Of a stretch of 37,498 nucleotides of DNA, positions 26,534 through 34,904 are shown in pieces. The stretch is from Archaeoglobi archaeon JdFR-42 (GTDB lineage Archaea > Halobacteriota > Archaeoglobi > Archaeoglobales > JdFR-42): assembly GCA_002010305.1 (NCBI GenBank), contig MTND01000004.1, forward strand, positions 20,200 to 57,697, written 5' to 3'. Both the position numbers and the translations under genes were made by a program. Within the stretch, counting starts at the first letter, position 1; each line of letters opens with the position of its first letter. The notes below the pieces were generated by a model, which was given only the letters and a program-made list of their open reading frames with translations, made no database searches and had not been told where the DNA came from.

Positions 26534-27135
26534 CTGAATCCCACCATAATAGAGAGGTAATTTGCTTTATCTGGCACATCTTTTGAGGTGATCTCTCGGA
26601 TTTGCTCACCCTCCATATACAGCTTCTCTGCAATAACGCCTCTTGTTATTCCTTGATTTTCCAATATGTTCATCACTTTTTTTGGAGACGTTGCCTTAAG
26701 TACCACAACATGAGTGACCTCATCAAAACGTGAGGTTGTTACAAGAAAGGGTTTATCCACAAAGATTTTCAGTCTGGAAAATACAGAAGTAAAGCTTGGT
26801 ATCCCGGGAATAATTTCTACCTGCACATCTGGATTAAGTTCACGAACTTTATCAGCCACATGATGAAAAGTGGAAAAAAATACAGGATCTCCGAGGCATG
26901 CAAAAGCTACATCTTCTTTTTCACACCGTTCTGAGAGTTCCTTAGAAAGTGTGTTAACTACCTTTTCACTGTTTCCCATAGGGAACTCTACTAACCTGGG
27001 AGGGCGGATTTCATAAATAAGTTCATATGAAAGACGTCCTGGTACGATGACCTCATCCACTTCCTGAATTACCCTCCTGGCCCTGATCGTCATCAGATCT
27101 GCACTACCTGGCCCCAATCCAACACCATATAACAT
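26530..27135 (-). CDS. cbiL: Cobalt-precorrin-2/cobalt-factor II C20-methyltransferase
   Basis: 201 residues: [20 protein letters not shown] at the N-terminus, then [15 protein letters not shown] and [15 protein letters not shown], the CbiL/CobI signature. It adds the C20 methyl to cobalt-sirohydrochlorin, first of the pathway-specific methylations. Slightly shorter than bacterial CbiL (about 230), as in many archaea. Nine bases after the permease gene. Confidence 0.94.
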   Translation of the reverse strand: MLYGVGLGPGSADLMTIRARRVIQEVDEVIVPGRLSYELIYEIRPPRLVEFPMGNSEKVVNTLSKELSERCEKEDVAFACLGDPVFFSTFHHVADKVRELNPDVQVEIIPGIPSFTSVFSRLKIFVDKPFLVTTSRFDEVTHVVVLKATSPKKVMNILENQGITRGVIAEKLYMEGEQIREITSKDVPDKANYLSIMVGFR

Positions 27136-27144
27136 TTATACCAC

Positions 27145-27780
27145 TTAATCCGCTTCAGCTAAAACCACAATATCATAGAGATTTCTTCTGATTATTTCAC
27201 GTTGTAAATTAAATATATGCGAGATTATACCTACGCCCATAATGACCAGACCTGCAATTAAATCACCCTTATTATGAAAAACCTTCGGTGGACGAACAGT
27301 ATAATATGTCAGATACGTTAACAGCATTATAGTCCCTATGGTGGCAATTGAGAAAGATACTGATACCATTGCAAGCTCACTGGAAGTTTCGGATCCAACA
27401 ACCAGAGGAAGGAGTGGGATACACGGGGACAGTCCCATAATCAGAAGGAGGGCAAGAAGGGATTTCCCTCTAAAATTGTGATGTTTATGGAATAATGACA
27501 ATACAGCATAACTCCCACCAAAAGCTATCAGAGCAATTGGAGAAATTCTCTCAATTATTTCTCCCATTCCTGCAATATCTATTCCGATCCACACTGCCAT
27601 ACCTATTAAAACAGATGAAGTCACATGAATCCCACCTGCTACACCTGACAAGAGCAAAGTTTTTGAAAGAGAGTACCGTTTCACCCGGGAAATCATTACT
27701 ACAGGAAAATAATGATCTGGGGCTATAGAGTGTATCACCGCAATAGAAATCGCCCCAAAAACAAGAAGATTTAAATCCAT
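27145..27780 (-). CDS. NiCoT-like metal permease in the cobalamin operon
   Basis: 211-residue membrane protein from ATG 27780 (GGAGAGA upstream; the frame extends further but into cbiT). Six hydrophobic segments. In the first, HSIAPDH matches the HX4DH signature of nickel/cobalt (NiCoT/NicO) transporters, whose histidines and aspartate bind the metal. A second histidine cluster (FHKHHNF) is in a loop. Lies between cbiT and cbiL, so cobalt transport is the natural reading, import or export undecided. Family assignment rests on the short motif and context. Confidence 0.7.
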   Translation of the reverse strand: MDLNLLVFGAISIAVIHSIAPDHYFPVVMISRVKRYSLSKTLLLSGVAGGIHVTSSVLIGMAVWIGIDIAGMGEIIERISPIALIAFGGSYAVLSLFHKHHNFRGKSLLALLLIMGLSPCIPLLPLVVGSETSSELAMVSVSFSIATIGTIMLLTYLTYYTVRPPKVFHNKGDLIAGLVIMGVGIISHIFNLQREIIRRNLYDIVVLAEAD

Positions 27781-27781
27781 A

Positions 27782-28405
27782 TTATTTCTCTCCTGAATAT
27801 AGAGGGGTGTACAGATCCTCCCAACGTTCATGAATTTTAAAAGTTTCCCACTCACCCTTTAACGAGATCTTATCTACTTTTGATGCATCTCCCACTACCA
27901 TAAACACGGGATTCTCACTTTTGAAAGCGATGTCTCCTGCAAGATCGTAACCTTTCGCGACATTCACCATTATAATTTCCTCAAACATCCCGAGACGAGT
28001 CATAATTTTTATTACTCTTTCAGCAATACCCATCCGTGCAAGGTTTACTACGATTTTGCTTCTAACCTTTATTCCTGCAACCATCAGCATTTTTGCTATA
28101 TCTCTGGTCCCTCCAAAAAAAGCAATATCAATAGCATCTATCGAATTTAAAAAATCAATTCCTGAACCATGGAAGGTCTCTATATTATCTATTCCCTTTT
28201 GTTCAGCTTTTTTCTTAACAAACTGTATGGCATCTTCTTTTACATCAATCGCATACACTTTTCTACAGTACTTTGCCATTTGAAAAGAGACATTTCCAGT
28301 TCCACAACCAATGTCCGCGAATATCTCATCTCCAGATGGAGAAAACTTGATCAGGAGTAAACCAACGATTTCATCTTTGGTATAACATGAAGTCCTGAAT
28401 GTCAT
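27782..28405 (-). CDS. cbiT: Cobalt-precorrin-6B C15-methyltransferase (decarboxylating)
   Basis: 207-residue class I SAM methyltransferase: motif I DIGCGTGN (31-38), then VYAIDVKEDAI and FFGGTRDIAKML. CbiT methylates C15 and decarboxylates the C12 acetate. The N-terminus (RTSCYTKDEIVGLLLIK) corresponds to the family's TKEEVRA region. Starts in an ATGA overlap with cbiO. The C-terminal 45 residues (SLKGEWETFKIHERWEDLY) extend a little beyond the usual domain. Confidence 0.93.
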   Translation of the reverse strand: MTFRTSCYTKDEIVGLLLIKFSPSGDEIFADIGCGTGNVSFQMAKYCRKVYAIDVKEDAIQFVKKKAEQKGIDNIETFHGSGIDFLNSIDAIDIAFFGGTRDIAKMLMVAGIKVRSKIVVNLARMGIAERVIKIMTRLGMFEEIIMVNVAKGYDLAGDIAFKSENPVFMVVGDASKVDKISLKGEWETFKIHERWEDLYTPLYSGEK

Positions 28406-29661
28406 GTAGCAATCTCCTCTTTTTTCCTTTCTGTGCTTGGAACTGTATTAACCCGAACTACAAAATTCCCCTCTACTCCGTAATCCACGATTCTCTTTCT
28501 TGCATGCTCCACCATTCCACCACTGGTAAAGATAAGACAGTTATGGCCTGTAAGAGCTTTTAAGAGAGAATTATTTATCACATTGGAGGAAAAATCGGGT
28601 GTGATTCCCACTTCTTTCAGCAATGCTTTTGCTTTCGTACCCATGGCCCCTATGAAGTGAACATCCATTTCAGAAATTATCTTTCCAATTTCCTGGATCT
28701 CGATACCGTCCACATCGCATACTATGATCTCTCCGGGATTTATACCATCTTTTGAGACTTCCACCACCACATAGCCTGTATCTTTGTGAATGATCCTCCC
28801 CATTTCTTTCCATGGTTGTTTGTAGTATCTTATGGTGGGAATTTCAATGGCGTTCACGAGATCCAAGACATGTCTAGGTACACGACCTGGTTTTGCAAAA
28901 CATCGCTCTCTCAATTCTTTATATATTTGAAGCACTTTGGGTGGCTTGAGTCCCGCATGCTTTAATAACCGGGTATCTCCGAAAACATCCTCAGGCAATC
29001 CATTTCCCAATATCTCTCCTTCGTGCATCACCCAAACTTCATCACCCCATTCATAGGCTATTTCCACATCATGAGTTGATACAACTATGGTTTTTCCTTC
29101 GTACTGCAATTCATTTAGCAAATCTAAGAGCTCGTCTGCACTTCTTGGATCAAGATTGGCCGTGGGTTCATCCAATATTATCACTTCCGGATCCATAGCA
29201 AGGATTCCTGCTATTGCAACTCGCTTTTTCTGGCCAAAACTCAACTGGTGTGGTGGCCTATCAGCCAAGTGTTCAAGCCCAACTGCCAGTAATGCATTCC
29301 TTACTCGCTCCTCAACCTCTTCTTCAGATAAACCAAGATTTAGAGGACCAAAGGCCACATCTTGGCGAACTGTAGGGGCGAGAATCTGATCATCTGGATT
29401 CTGGAATACTAACCCTACTGCCTGGCGTACCCATCTCAAAGACTGCCTGTCATAGGATAAGGGTTTTCCATTAAAAAACACTTGGCCAGCAGATGGTTTC
29501 AACATGCCATTGAAATGTAGCATAAGGGTAGTTTTTCCTGCTCCATTATGTCCAGCTATTATAACTTTCTTTCCTTTTGTTATCTGTATGCTCACTCCTC
29601 TGAGGGCTTTTTCTTCATTTCCATAACTAAATTCAACATCTTTCGTTTCGATGATATTCAT
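28402..29661 (-). CDS. cbiO: Cobalt ECF transporter ATPase CbiO with C-terminal extension
   Basis: 419 residues from ATG 29661 (TGATG overlap with cbiQ, GAGGTG upstream). Residues 1-240 are the ABC ATPase: Walker A GHNGAGKTT (37-45), Q-loop FQNPDDQ, signature LSFGQKKR (about 140-147), Walker B VIILDEPTANLD (about 160-171), switch His in STHD. Usual CbiO proteins end near 270-280 residues; here a further domain of about 140 residues follows, with GYVVVEVSKDGINPGE, MDVHFIGAMGTKAKALLKE and NCLIFTSGGMVEHARKR. I do not recognise that domain; it may regulate cobalt uptake. Confidence 0.93.
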   Translation of the reverse strand: MNIIETKDVEFSYGNEEKALRGVSIQITKGKKVIIAGHNGAGKTTLMLHFNGMLKPSAGQVFFNGKPLSYDRQSLRWVRQAVGLVFQNPDDQILAPTVRQDVAFGPLNLGLSEEEVEERVRNALLAVGLEHLADRPPHQLSFGQKKRVAIAGILAMDPEVIILDEPTANLDPRSADELLDLLNELQYEGKTIVVSTHDVEIAYEWGDEVWVMHEGEILGNGLPEDVFGDTRLLKHAGLKPPKVLQIYKELRERCFAKPGRVPRHVLDLVNAIEIPTIRYYKQPWKEMGRIIHKDTGYVVVEVSKDGINPGEIIVCDVDGIEIQEIGKIISEMDVHFIGAMGTKAKALLKEVGITPDFSSNVINNSLLKALTGHNCLIFTSGGMVEHARKRIVDYGVEGNFVVRVNTVPSTERKKEEIAT

Positions 29662-30431
29662 CAGATCCACCTCATCAAATAATATAGTCCAATCAGCCCC
29701 ATTTCAAAAAGGAAGACAACGAATAGCTCCCAAACACTAAAAAGGGGTTTATTAAGAGACGGGTATCTCCCAGAATAACATCTGGCATCCATAGCAGCCT
29801 GAATGTTCTCACCTCGTTTCCACGTTCTTATAAAAAGCAAACCTCCGATCATAGCAAAGGATCGTAAATGGGCTCTAAAGCCAGCCATTCCAAGTCTCGA
29901 TGATGCAGCGATAACCATCCGTTCCGCCTCTTCTATGGATACGAAGATAAATCGATAAATCATAAGGGATATTTCAACAATGAATTCAGGCAAACCAATA
30001 TTTCTAAGGCCATTGAATAATTCAGCCATAGGAGTAGTAAGAACAAGGAAATACAGACAGGATATACCTCCCATCGCTCTAGCCATGGTTTGTATGGCTG
30101 TCACTATTCCTTCTTTATAGACATTAATTCTAATGGGACCTACAATGATTGTATATAATTCTGTAGGTCCAATGAGAAAAATCAGCACAGCAGTGGCCGG
30201 AACAAGAAAAGAGAAGGGAATAAAAATCAGTTTTTTGTAAACTCTTACTGGAATTTTTGAATAAGAAGTTATGAGGATTGACATAATGATAAACACGGCA
30301 AAAGAAAAAGAGGGTAAGTCAAAGATCATTAACATAATCAATGTTCCTATTGAGAGTATTATTTTGGTCCAAGTGCTCAGCATATAGGCCGGGCTTTTCA
30401 ATGCATAGTGCTCCAGATTAAGAAATTCCAT
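29661..30431 (-). CDS. cbiQ: Cobalt ECF transporter transmembrane subunit CbiQ
   Basis: 256-residue T-component with five to six hydrophobic helices and the T-family coupling motif near the end, AAMDARCYSGR (the usual Ala-Arg-Gly varied to Ala-Arg-Cys), which contacts the ATPase. Together with CbiM, CbiN and CbiO it imports cobalt. ATG 30431 lies eight bases after the cbiN stop; cbiO follows in a TGATG overlap. Confidence 0.93.
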   Translation of the reverse strand: MEFLNLEHYALKSPAYMLSTWTKIILSIGTLIMLMIFDLPSFSFAVFIIMSILITSYSKIPVRVYKKLIFIPFSFLVPATAVLIFLIGPTELYTIIVGPIRINVYKEGIVTAIQTMARAMGGISCLYFLVLTTPMAELFNGLRNIGLPEFIVEISLMIYRFIFVSIEEAERMVIAASSRLGMAGFRAHLRSFAMIGGLLFIRTWKRGENIQAAMDARCYSGRYPSLNKPLFSVWELFVVFLFEMGLIGLYYLMRWI

Positions 30432-30439
30432 GTTCCCCC

Positions 30440-30733
30440 CTACACCTTCTTCGCTTCTTCAATTGCACCTTTCCTACCTTTATAATATCCCAGAAAATAT
30501 CCAATCACAAGAGACCCTATAGCTGCTTGTAAAGCAAACAGGAAAGTTTCGATCTCTCCGCTTGGCGGTTCCCAAATCGGATTAAACCAAGGTACATAAT
30601 CACCACCGGTTAACTCATGGACCTTATCCTGCATTATAGCATCTCCCCCTGCCCATTCTGCTGCTGAGGTTACAGATACCGTCAGCAAGAACCCTACAAA
30701 AACCAGAATCCAAAGCATTCTCCCTCTCCTCAT
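30440..30733 (-). CDS. cbiN: Cobalt transporter accessory subunit CbiN
   Basis: 97 residues: an N-terminal hydrophobic helix (7-24), an extracytoplasmic loop with PWFNPIWEPPSGEIETFLF, and a second helix (about 64-82) followed by a basic tail. That is the complete two-helix layout of CbiN, needed for metal loading of CbiM. ATG 30733 overlaps the cbiM stop as ATGA. Confidence 0.93.
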   Translation of the reverse strand: MRRGRMLWILVFVGFLLTVSVTSAAEWAGGDAIMQDKVHELTGGDYVPWFNPIWEPPSGEIETFLFALQAAIGSLVIGYFLGYYKGRKGAIEEAKKV

Positions 30734-31404
30734 GCTTTCTCACCCCTGGCAAGAATCTTCAGGTCTGACAGGAAATCTGGTTTTACTTGCATCAAGTACT
30801 TGAACAGCAATACAGAGGCAATGCCTTCGATAATAGCCAATGGTAACTGAGTCACCGCAAAAATGGCCATAAATACCTTAAATGATCCTAACACTCCTCC
30901 TACAGAAGCAGGAAACGCTAGAGCCATTTGGGCAGACGTGACCACATAAGTCGTATAATCTGCGACAGTCGACACAATGAATACAGTAAATAAGATATTA
31001 ACTCCTGCTTTTCTAAGAGTCTTATAAACAATCCATCCTACTAGGGGGCCAATAATTCCCATAGAGGTGACATTAGCCCCAAAAGTAGTGATACCCCCAT
31101 GAGCAAGAAGTAACGCCTGATACAAGAGTACAATCGAGGACAGTACTGATGTCACAGCCGGACCAAAAAAAACAACAGCAAGTCCCGTTCCAGTAGGATG
31201 AGAACAGCTTCCTGTAACTGAAGGTATTTTTAGAGAAGATAAGACGAATACAAATGCACCAGCCAGAGCAAGATATGGTTTTAATTCCGGCCTCTTGTCG
31301 ACCAGTTTTTTAAGCATAAAAACCCCATAAGCCAGAATCACCACTGCAACCATCCACCATATCTCCCACCATGGATGGGGTAGGAATCCCTCTGCGATAT
31401 GCAA
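30730..31404 (-). CDS. cbiM: Cobalt-binding ECF substrate component CbiM
   Basis: 224 residues. The metal site of CbiM needs a free N-terminus followed by His2; the frame starting at TTG 31404 reads Met-His-Ile-Ala-Glu-Gly-Phe-Leu-Pro, exactly the conserved start, whereas the TTG at 31422 would bury it. GGTGGTGG lies five bases before 31404. Other landmarks: SVTGSCSHPTGTGLAVVFFGP (about 60) and LLLAHGGITTFGANVTSMG. About six hydrophobic helices. A TTTAAATAAA element near 31452-31463 could begin the operon transcript. Confidence 0.94.
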   Translation of the reverse strand: MHIAEGFLPHPWWEIWWMVAVVILAYGVFMLKKLVDKRPELKPYLALAGAFVFVLSSLKIPSVTGSCSHPTGTGLAVVFFGPAVTSVLSSIVLLYQALLLAHGGITTFGANVTSMGIIGPLVGWIVYKTLRKAGVNILFTVFIVSTVADYTTYVVTSAQMALAFPASVGGVLGSFKVFMAIFAVTQLPLAIIEGIASVLLFKYLMQVKPDFLSDLKILARGEKA

Positions 31405-31521
31405 TATACCACCACCATTCAATATAATTTTACTTTAGTAAGAAAAAATTGATTTTATTTAAAGATTTTCGTTCTACCATTATTTTTCATTAAGTCTTTT
31501 TACACATATAGATGTGAAAAT

Positions 31522-32265
31522 TTATAAATTCATTTCAAGAACGTCCCGAATACCCTCAAAATTGTATCTGTTTGGAATAACAGCCTTTATATCAAATTTT
31601 TCAAGAGTTTTCTGAGTTGGAGGACCTATAGCAATAGTCAAGAGGGAATTAAGTGCCTTAATAACCTCTCCCTCTTTTCCCATTTTTTTTGATAGATTCA
31701 TAAAACTTTGAACCATCATACTGCTTGAAAAAACCACCGCCCATACTTCTCTTTTAATAATCTTCCGGATTAATTTTTCCTGGTCTTTTCCGTGAACAGG
31801 CCCTATGGTGTATAGAACAATTTCCTCCAGATGGCAGTAGTCTCTCAACCTGTAAAGAACCGGATCTCCATAATTGCTCCTCAACAAAAAAACATTCTTA
31901 CCAGATATTCTTTCTTTGATTTCTTCAAACAAATCTTTTGAAGAATATTTCTCAGGTACATATACGTCCAATCCAGCATCTATGAGGACGGAAGCAGTTT
32001 TAGGCCCAATGGCAATTATCTCAAGATTCTTAAGGAGATCACTCTCAACATGCTTTAGCACAATCTTTGCACCAGTTCTGCTTGTGAAAATGCCCACATC
32101 AACTTTTTTGGATTCGAGTGACATCACGAATTTTTCCAGTTCTCCTGATGGATTCTCTTTTAATTCGATAAAAGGGGCTGCAATAACCCTAAATCCACTT
32201 TTTTCAAGAATTTTTCTTGCATCTTCAATGTACTGGGCCGGTCTCATTATGGCAACTACAGGCAT
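31522..32265 (-). CDS. hemD: Uroporphyrinogen-III synthase
   Basis: 247 residues from ATG 32265; an upstream in-frame ATG at 32340 would overlap the promoter. Two-domain HemD fold: AIMRPAQYIEDARKILEKSG at the start, VGIFTSRTGAKIVLKH, EIIAIGPKTASVLIDAGLDV and LLTIAIGPPTQKTLEKF. It cyclises hydroxymethylbilane to uroporphyrinogen III, precursor of sirohydrochlorin and thus of cobalamin, haem and F430. It lies 117 bases upstream of cbiM on the same strand and is probably read together with the cobalt and corrin genes. Confidence 0.88.
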   Translation of the reverse strand: MPVVAIMRPAQYIEDARKILEKSGFRVIAAPFIELKENPSGELEKFVMSLESKKVDVGIFTSRTGAKIVLKHVESDLLKNLEIIAIGPKTASVLIDAGLDVYVPEKYSSKDLFEEIKERISGKNVFLLRSNYGDPVLYRLRDYCHLEEIVLYTIGPVHGKDQEKLIRKIIKREVWAVVFSSSMMVQSFMNLSKKMGKEGEVIKALNSLLTIAIGPPTQKTLEKFDIKAVIPNRYNFEGIRDVLEMNL

Positions 32266-32320
32266 ATAGATCGGGTTCTTACCCTCCCTACATAATCCTT
32301 TTGATGGCATACATAACAGA

Positions 32321-32330
32321 CATATAGTTT
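32321..32330. promoter_or_regulatory. Bidirectional TATA element between hemD and pyrC
   Basis: CATATAGTTT at 32321-32330 lies 24 bases before the pyrC ATG (32349) and reads AAACTATATG on the other strand, giving a hemD start near 32300. pyrC would be leaderless, hemD would have a short leader. Confidence 0.4.
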
Positions 32331-32348
32331 GAAAACCCATAACAAGCG

Positions 32349-33572
32349 ATGTTTGATGTCGTTATAAAGAACGCTAACATTTTCAGAAAAAACCAGTATA
32401 TACAGGCAGAAATTGGAATTATAGGAGAAAAGATAGCTAAAATTGGGAAAACACTGTCTGGAGAGGTGAAAATCAATGCTAAAGGGACCATCGTACTTCC
32501 AGCTGGAATTGATATTCACGTCCATTTCAGAGACTGGAAAGAGAAAGAGAAAGAGACATGGGTAACAGGCTCGATGGCGGCCCTGAGGGGTGGGATAGGA
32601 GTGGTTGTGGATCAGCCTAACACTTTACCTCTCGTTGACAGTATGAATCGGATGGACGAACGGATTGAACTGGCAGAAAAAAAATCTCTAGTTGATTTTC
32701 GTATCAATCTGGGACTCACCAAGAAGAATTTCCATTTACTGAAAGAGACTGAGAACAAAATGCTAAACACTGCCATCGGTGAGGTGTTCCTCCAGCATTC
32801 AAATCCAAATCTACAGATTGACTATAGTATGTTGAAAACGATAAGAGAGAAAGTTAGAGACATTATAACTGTTCATGCAGAGGACCCCAACTTAATACAG
32901 GATAACGAAGGACCATATCACATAGTAAGACCTCCAGAAGCTGAAATCCAAGCGGTAAAAAAATGTCTTCATCTAGGTGTTTTCCATTTCTGTCATATAT
33001 CTACTTTTAACGCTATGAGCACGGTTATTCAGTCTCCTTCAACGTTTGAGGTAACACCACACCACTTATTTCTGGATAATAAAGTTGCCATAACTCCAGA
33101 ATTCAATGTCAATCCTCCGTTAAGGGATAGTACTAATAGAGATAAGATCTTAAAGAATTTCCTAAACATTCCTGTTATCGCATCTGATCATGCACCCCAT
33201 ACTATTGAAGAGAAAAAAGAGGGGGCTCCAGGATTCCCCAATGTCGAATTAACCTATCCTCTTCTGATGTTTATGGTCAAAGAAAAGATATTAACGCTTA
33301 AGGACGTGGTGGACAAGCTGGCGAGAAATCCAGCCAGACTCTTTGGATTTGACGACTATGGATCGATACAACCTGGCAAATACGCAAGTCTTGCCATATT
33401 CAATTTTAAAAAAGTCCAAAAAATTTCAGGGGAAAAGTTGATATCAAAATGCAAATTCACTCCATTCGAGGGCTTTAAAGCAATATTTCCAGAATTTGTG
33501 TTGATACGGGGAAAGATGGCATATTCTGATAATGAATTCTTTATAAAACCAGGTTACGGGAAAGAGGCATGA
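32349..33572 (+). CDS. pyrC: Dihydroorotase
   Basis: 407-residue amidohydrolase of pyrimidine synthesis, closing carbamoyl-aspartate to dihydroorotate. Seen: metal motif DIHVHFRD (55-62), VVVDQPNTLP (substrate loop), ITVHAEDPNL, FHFCHISTF, and VIASDHAPHTIEEK with the catalytic Asp, then GAPGFPNVEL. C-terminal beta domain ends GYGKEA. The carboxylated-lysine position of class I enzymes is replaced by an altered DWKEKEKETW segment. Divergent from hemD, probable leaderless start. No other pyr gene is in the window. Confidence 0.95.
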   Translation: MFDVVIKNANIFRKNQYIQAEIGIIGEKIAKIGKTLSGEVKINAKGTIVLPAGIDIHVHFRDWKEKEKETWVTGSMAALRGGIGVVVDQPNTLPLVDSMNRMDERIELAEKKSLVDFRINLGLTKKNFHLLKETENKMLNTAIGEVFLQHSNPNLQIDYSMLKTIREKVRDIITVHAEDPNLIQDNEGPYHIVRPPEAEIQAVKKCLHLGVFHFCHISTFNAMSTVIQSPSTFEVTPHHLFLDNKVAITPEFNVNPPLRDSTNRDKILKNFLNIPVIASDHAPHTIEEKKEGAPGFPNVELTYPLLMFMVKEKILTLKDVVDKLARNPARLFGFDDYGSIQPGKYASLAIFNFKKVQKISGEKLISKCKFTPFEGFKAIFPEFVLIRGKMAYSDNEFFIKPGYGKEA

Positions 33573-33587
33573 TATTCCCGAGGATAA

Positions 33588-33600
33588 ATTATTTAAAAGA
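33588..33600 (+). promoter_or_regulatory. Promoter of the structured RNA
   Basis: ATTATTTAAAAGA at 33588-33600, just after the pyrC stop, is a good archaeal TATA box; 25 bases on is 33617-33620, where the first base-paired helix of the RNA candidate begins. Confidence 0.5.
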
Positions 33601-33618
33601 TCGTGTCAGTGTATTATA

Positions 33619-33896
33619 GGCCCCTGACGAGGGGGGGCAGAGTGCTCATATGAGCCCCATGAAGCCTACCGCATGAAAGGGGCTACATAAACCATACCCG
33701 ATAGGTCCCCGGACGAGAATGAGCCTGAAGGCAGTCACTGAATCTGGGACAACCCGGGTATGGAACACCCCGGCAAAGGTCAGTCGTCAGAGGTTGCTCA
33801 TGCAATATTGTCAACATACGTTGACAATTTGCAAACCATTTGGTTTGCAATACGATGAAAGACGATGTTAATGCCGGGGAACAAATCTGCTTTTTT
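33619..33896 (+). ncRNA. Structured RNA candidate of unknown family, about 275 nt
   Basis: GC-rich island with a promoter before it and a T-run (33891-33896) after it. Exact helices: 33619-33625 with 33678-33684 (one G-U), inside it GGGGC 33634-33638 with GCCCC 33654-33658; CCATACCCG 33692-33700 with CGGGTATGG 33755-33763, inside it GTCCC 33705-33709 with GGGAC 33746-33750 and a GCC-TGAA-GGC hairpin at 33723-33732; CCCCGGC 33768-33774 with GCCGGGG 33873-33879, enclosing 33783-33788 with 33861-33866 and two abutting 9-pair hairpins, 33807-33828 (loop ATAC) and 33829-33850 (loop ATTT). It lacks the SRP RNA and RNase P core motifs I would expect. No protein fits. Confidence 0.6.
33891..33896 (+). 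terminator. T-tract terminator of the structured RNA
   Basis: Run of six T at 33891-33896 shortly after the closing helix (33873-33879). Archaeal RNA polymerase stops at such T-runs; it marks the probable 3' end. Confidence 0.5.
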
Positions 33897-34214
33897 AAAT
33901 TCAATTTAGACATAAGTTACTAGGAAAAAGCTACTTTTAGAAATCCTTGGTGTTGTATAGCTACCAATAGATAATTTTTAGCTATTTCCACAGATGGAGT
34001 TCTTAACTACAACTGGATTTTATACCCTACACTTTCACAAATTTTATGCTTTTATCTATTATACAGAAATAACGTTCTTTAAAATCAATTTAAAAATGAA
34101 CAAAAACAACACAGAAAAACCAATATTGATTATAAAGAAGTAAGTTCATGAAATACTCGTTACATGCAATCGAGAAAAAGACTTTCTTAGATTTATATAC
34201 AAGGATAATCTACT
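33897..34214. other. AT-rich intergenic stretch
   Basis: No gene seen. The only clear signal is a TATA box, TTTATATA at 34192-34199, for the protease gene that follows. Confidence 0.4.
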
Positions 34215-34826
34215 ATGAATATGAATAAGAACCAAGAAATTGCTATTGTCGCACCTCTGATACTTGTAGTTTTTATGTATTCTATTTTTCAATTGGCAGC
34301 AATGGTATTTGAAGAGCAAATAAGCTGGTATTTTGGATTACTAATATACTGGATAATCTGGGGTATAGCTTTTCCTCTTTGGATTATTGGGAAGAAAAGT
34401 ATACAAAATCTAATTCGACCCCAAAAATTAGATAAAAAAGTGGTTTTACTTGTAATTTTACCTCTTCTAATGGCTTTCATTTTCAAATTTGTATCAGGAA
34501 TGGAATACGAGAAGGCAAGCACCTGGGCATTACTTTTACTCTTATCAACAGCATTCGGTAACGGGTTTTTTGAAGAAGTTTTGTGGCGAGGTGTGTATAT
34601 GGAACTGTTTTCTAATAACATCTTTTATAGAATGATATGGCCTAGTTTCTGTTTCGCAATCTGGCATTATGCACCCGGATCAGTTTCATCAAGCAACAAT
34701 TTGATAGGTTTAATGGTTGGAGCAGGGCTATTTGGGCTATATCTAAGTTATTTGGCAAAAAAGACGAATACAATATGGTGGTCGATAGTATCACATACCT
34801 TAGGTGGAATTATCGTGATTCTTTAA
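34215..34826 (+). CDS. CPBP-family intramembrane metalloprotease
   Basis: 203 residues with about six hydrophobic helices. ABI/CAAX protease motifs: Glu120-Glu121 and Arg125 (FFEEVLWRG), His151 (FAIWHYAPG) and His194 (SHTLGGI). Members process prenylated proteins or confer bacteriocin self-immunity; the target is unknown. ATG 34215 and ATG 34221 are both possible; the second is 26 bases from the TATA box (leaderless spacing). Codon use is more AT-rich than in the cbi operon, in keeping with an accessory region. Confidence 0.88.
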   Translation: MNMNKNQEIAIVAPLILVVFMYSIFQLAAMVFEEQISWYFGLLIYWIIWGIAFPLWIIGKKSIQNLIRPQKLDKKVVLLVILPLLMAFIFKFVSGMEYEKASTWALLLLLSTAFGNGFFEEVLWRGVYMELFSNNIFYRMIWPSFCFAIWHYAPGSVSSSNNLIGLMVGAGLFGLYLSYLAKKTNTIWWSIVSHTLGGIIVIL

Positions 34827-34904
34827 TATTGAGTTATTAGTAAGGATATGACAAACTTTTCTTAACTCTACGGATTCTATTAGTCATTTGCTCCGTTGAC
34901 CTCT

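Noticed and set aside
33619-33896. Structured RNA as SRP RNA, RNase P RNA or group II intron
   Set aside because: No SRP UGUAA/helix 8 motifs, no RNase P conserved regions, and no group II GUGYG start or domain V hairpin could be found by eye.
33683-33913. 76-codon minus-strand frame across the structured RNA
   Set aside because: Lies wholly on the helices, low-complexity Cys/Pro pattern; the base pairing explains the sequence better.
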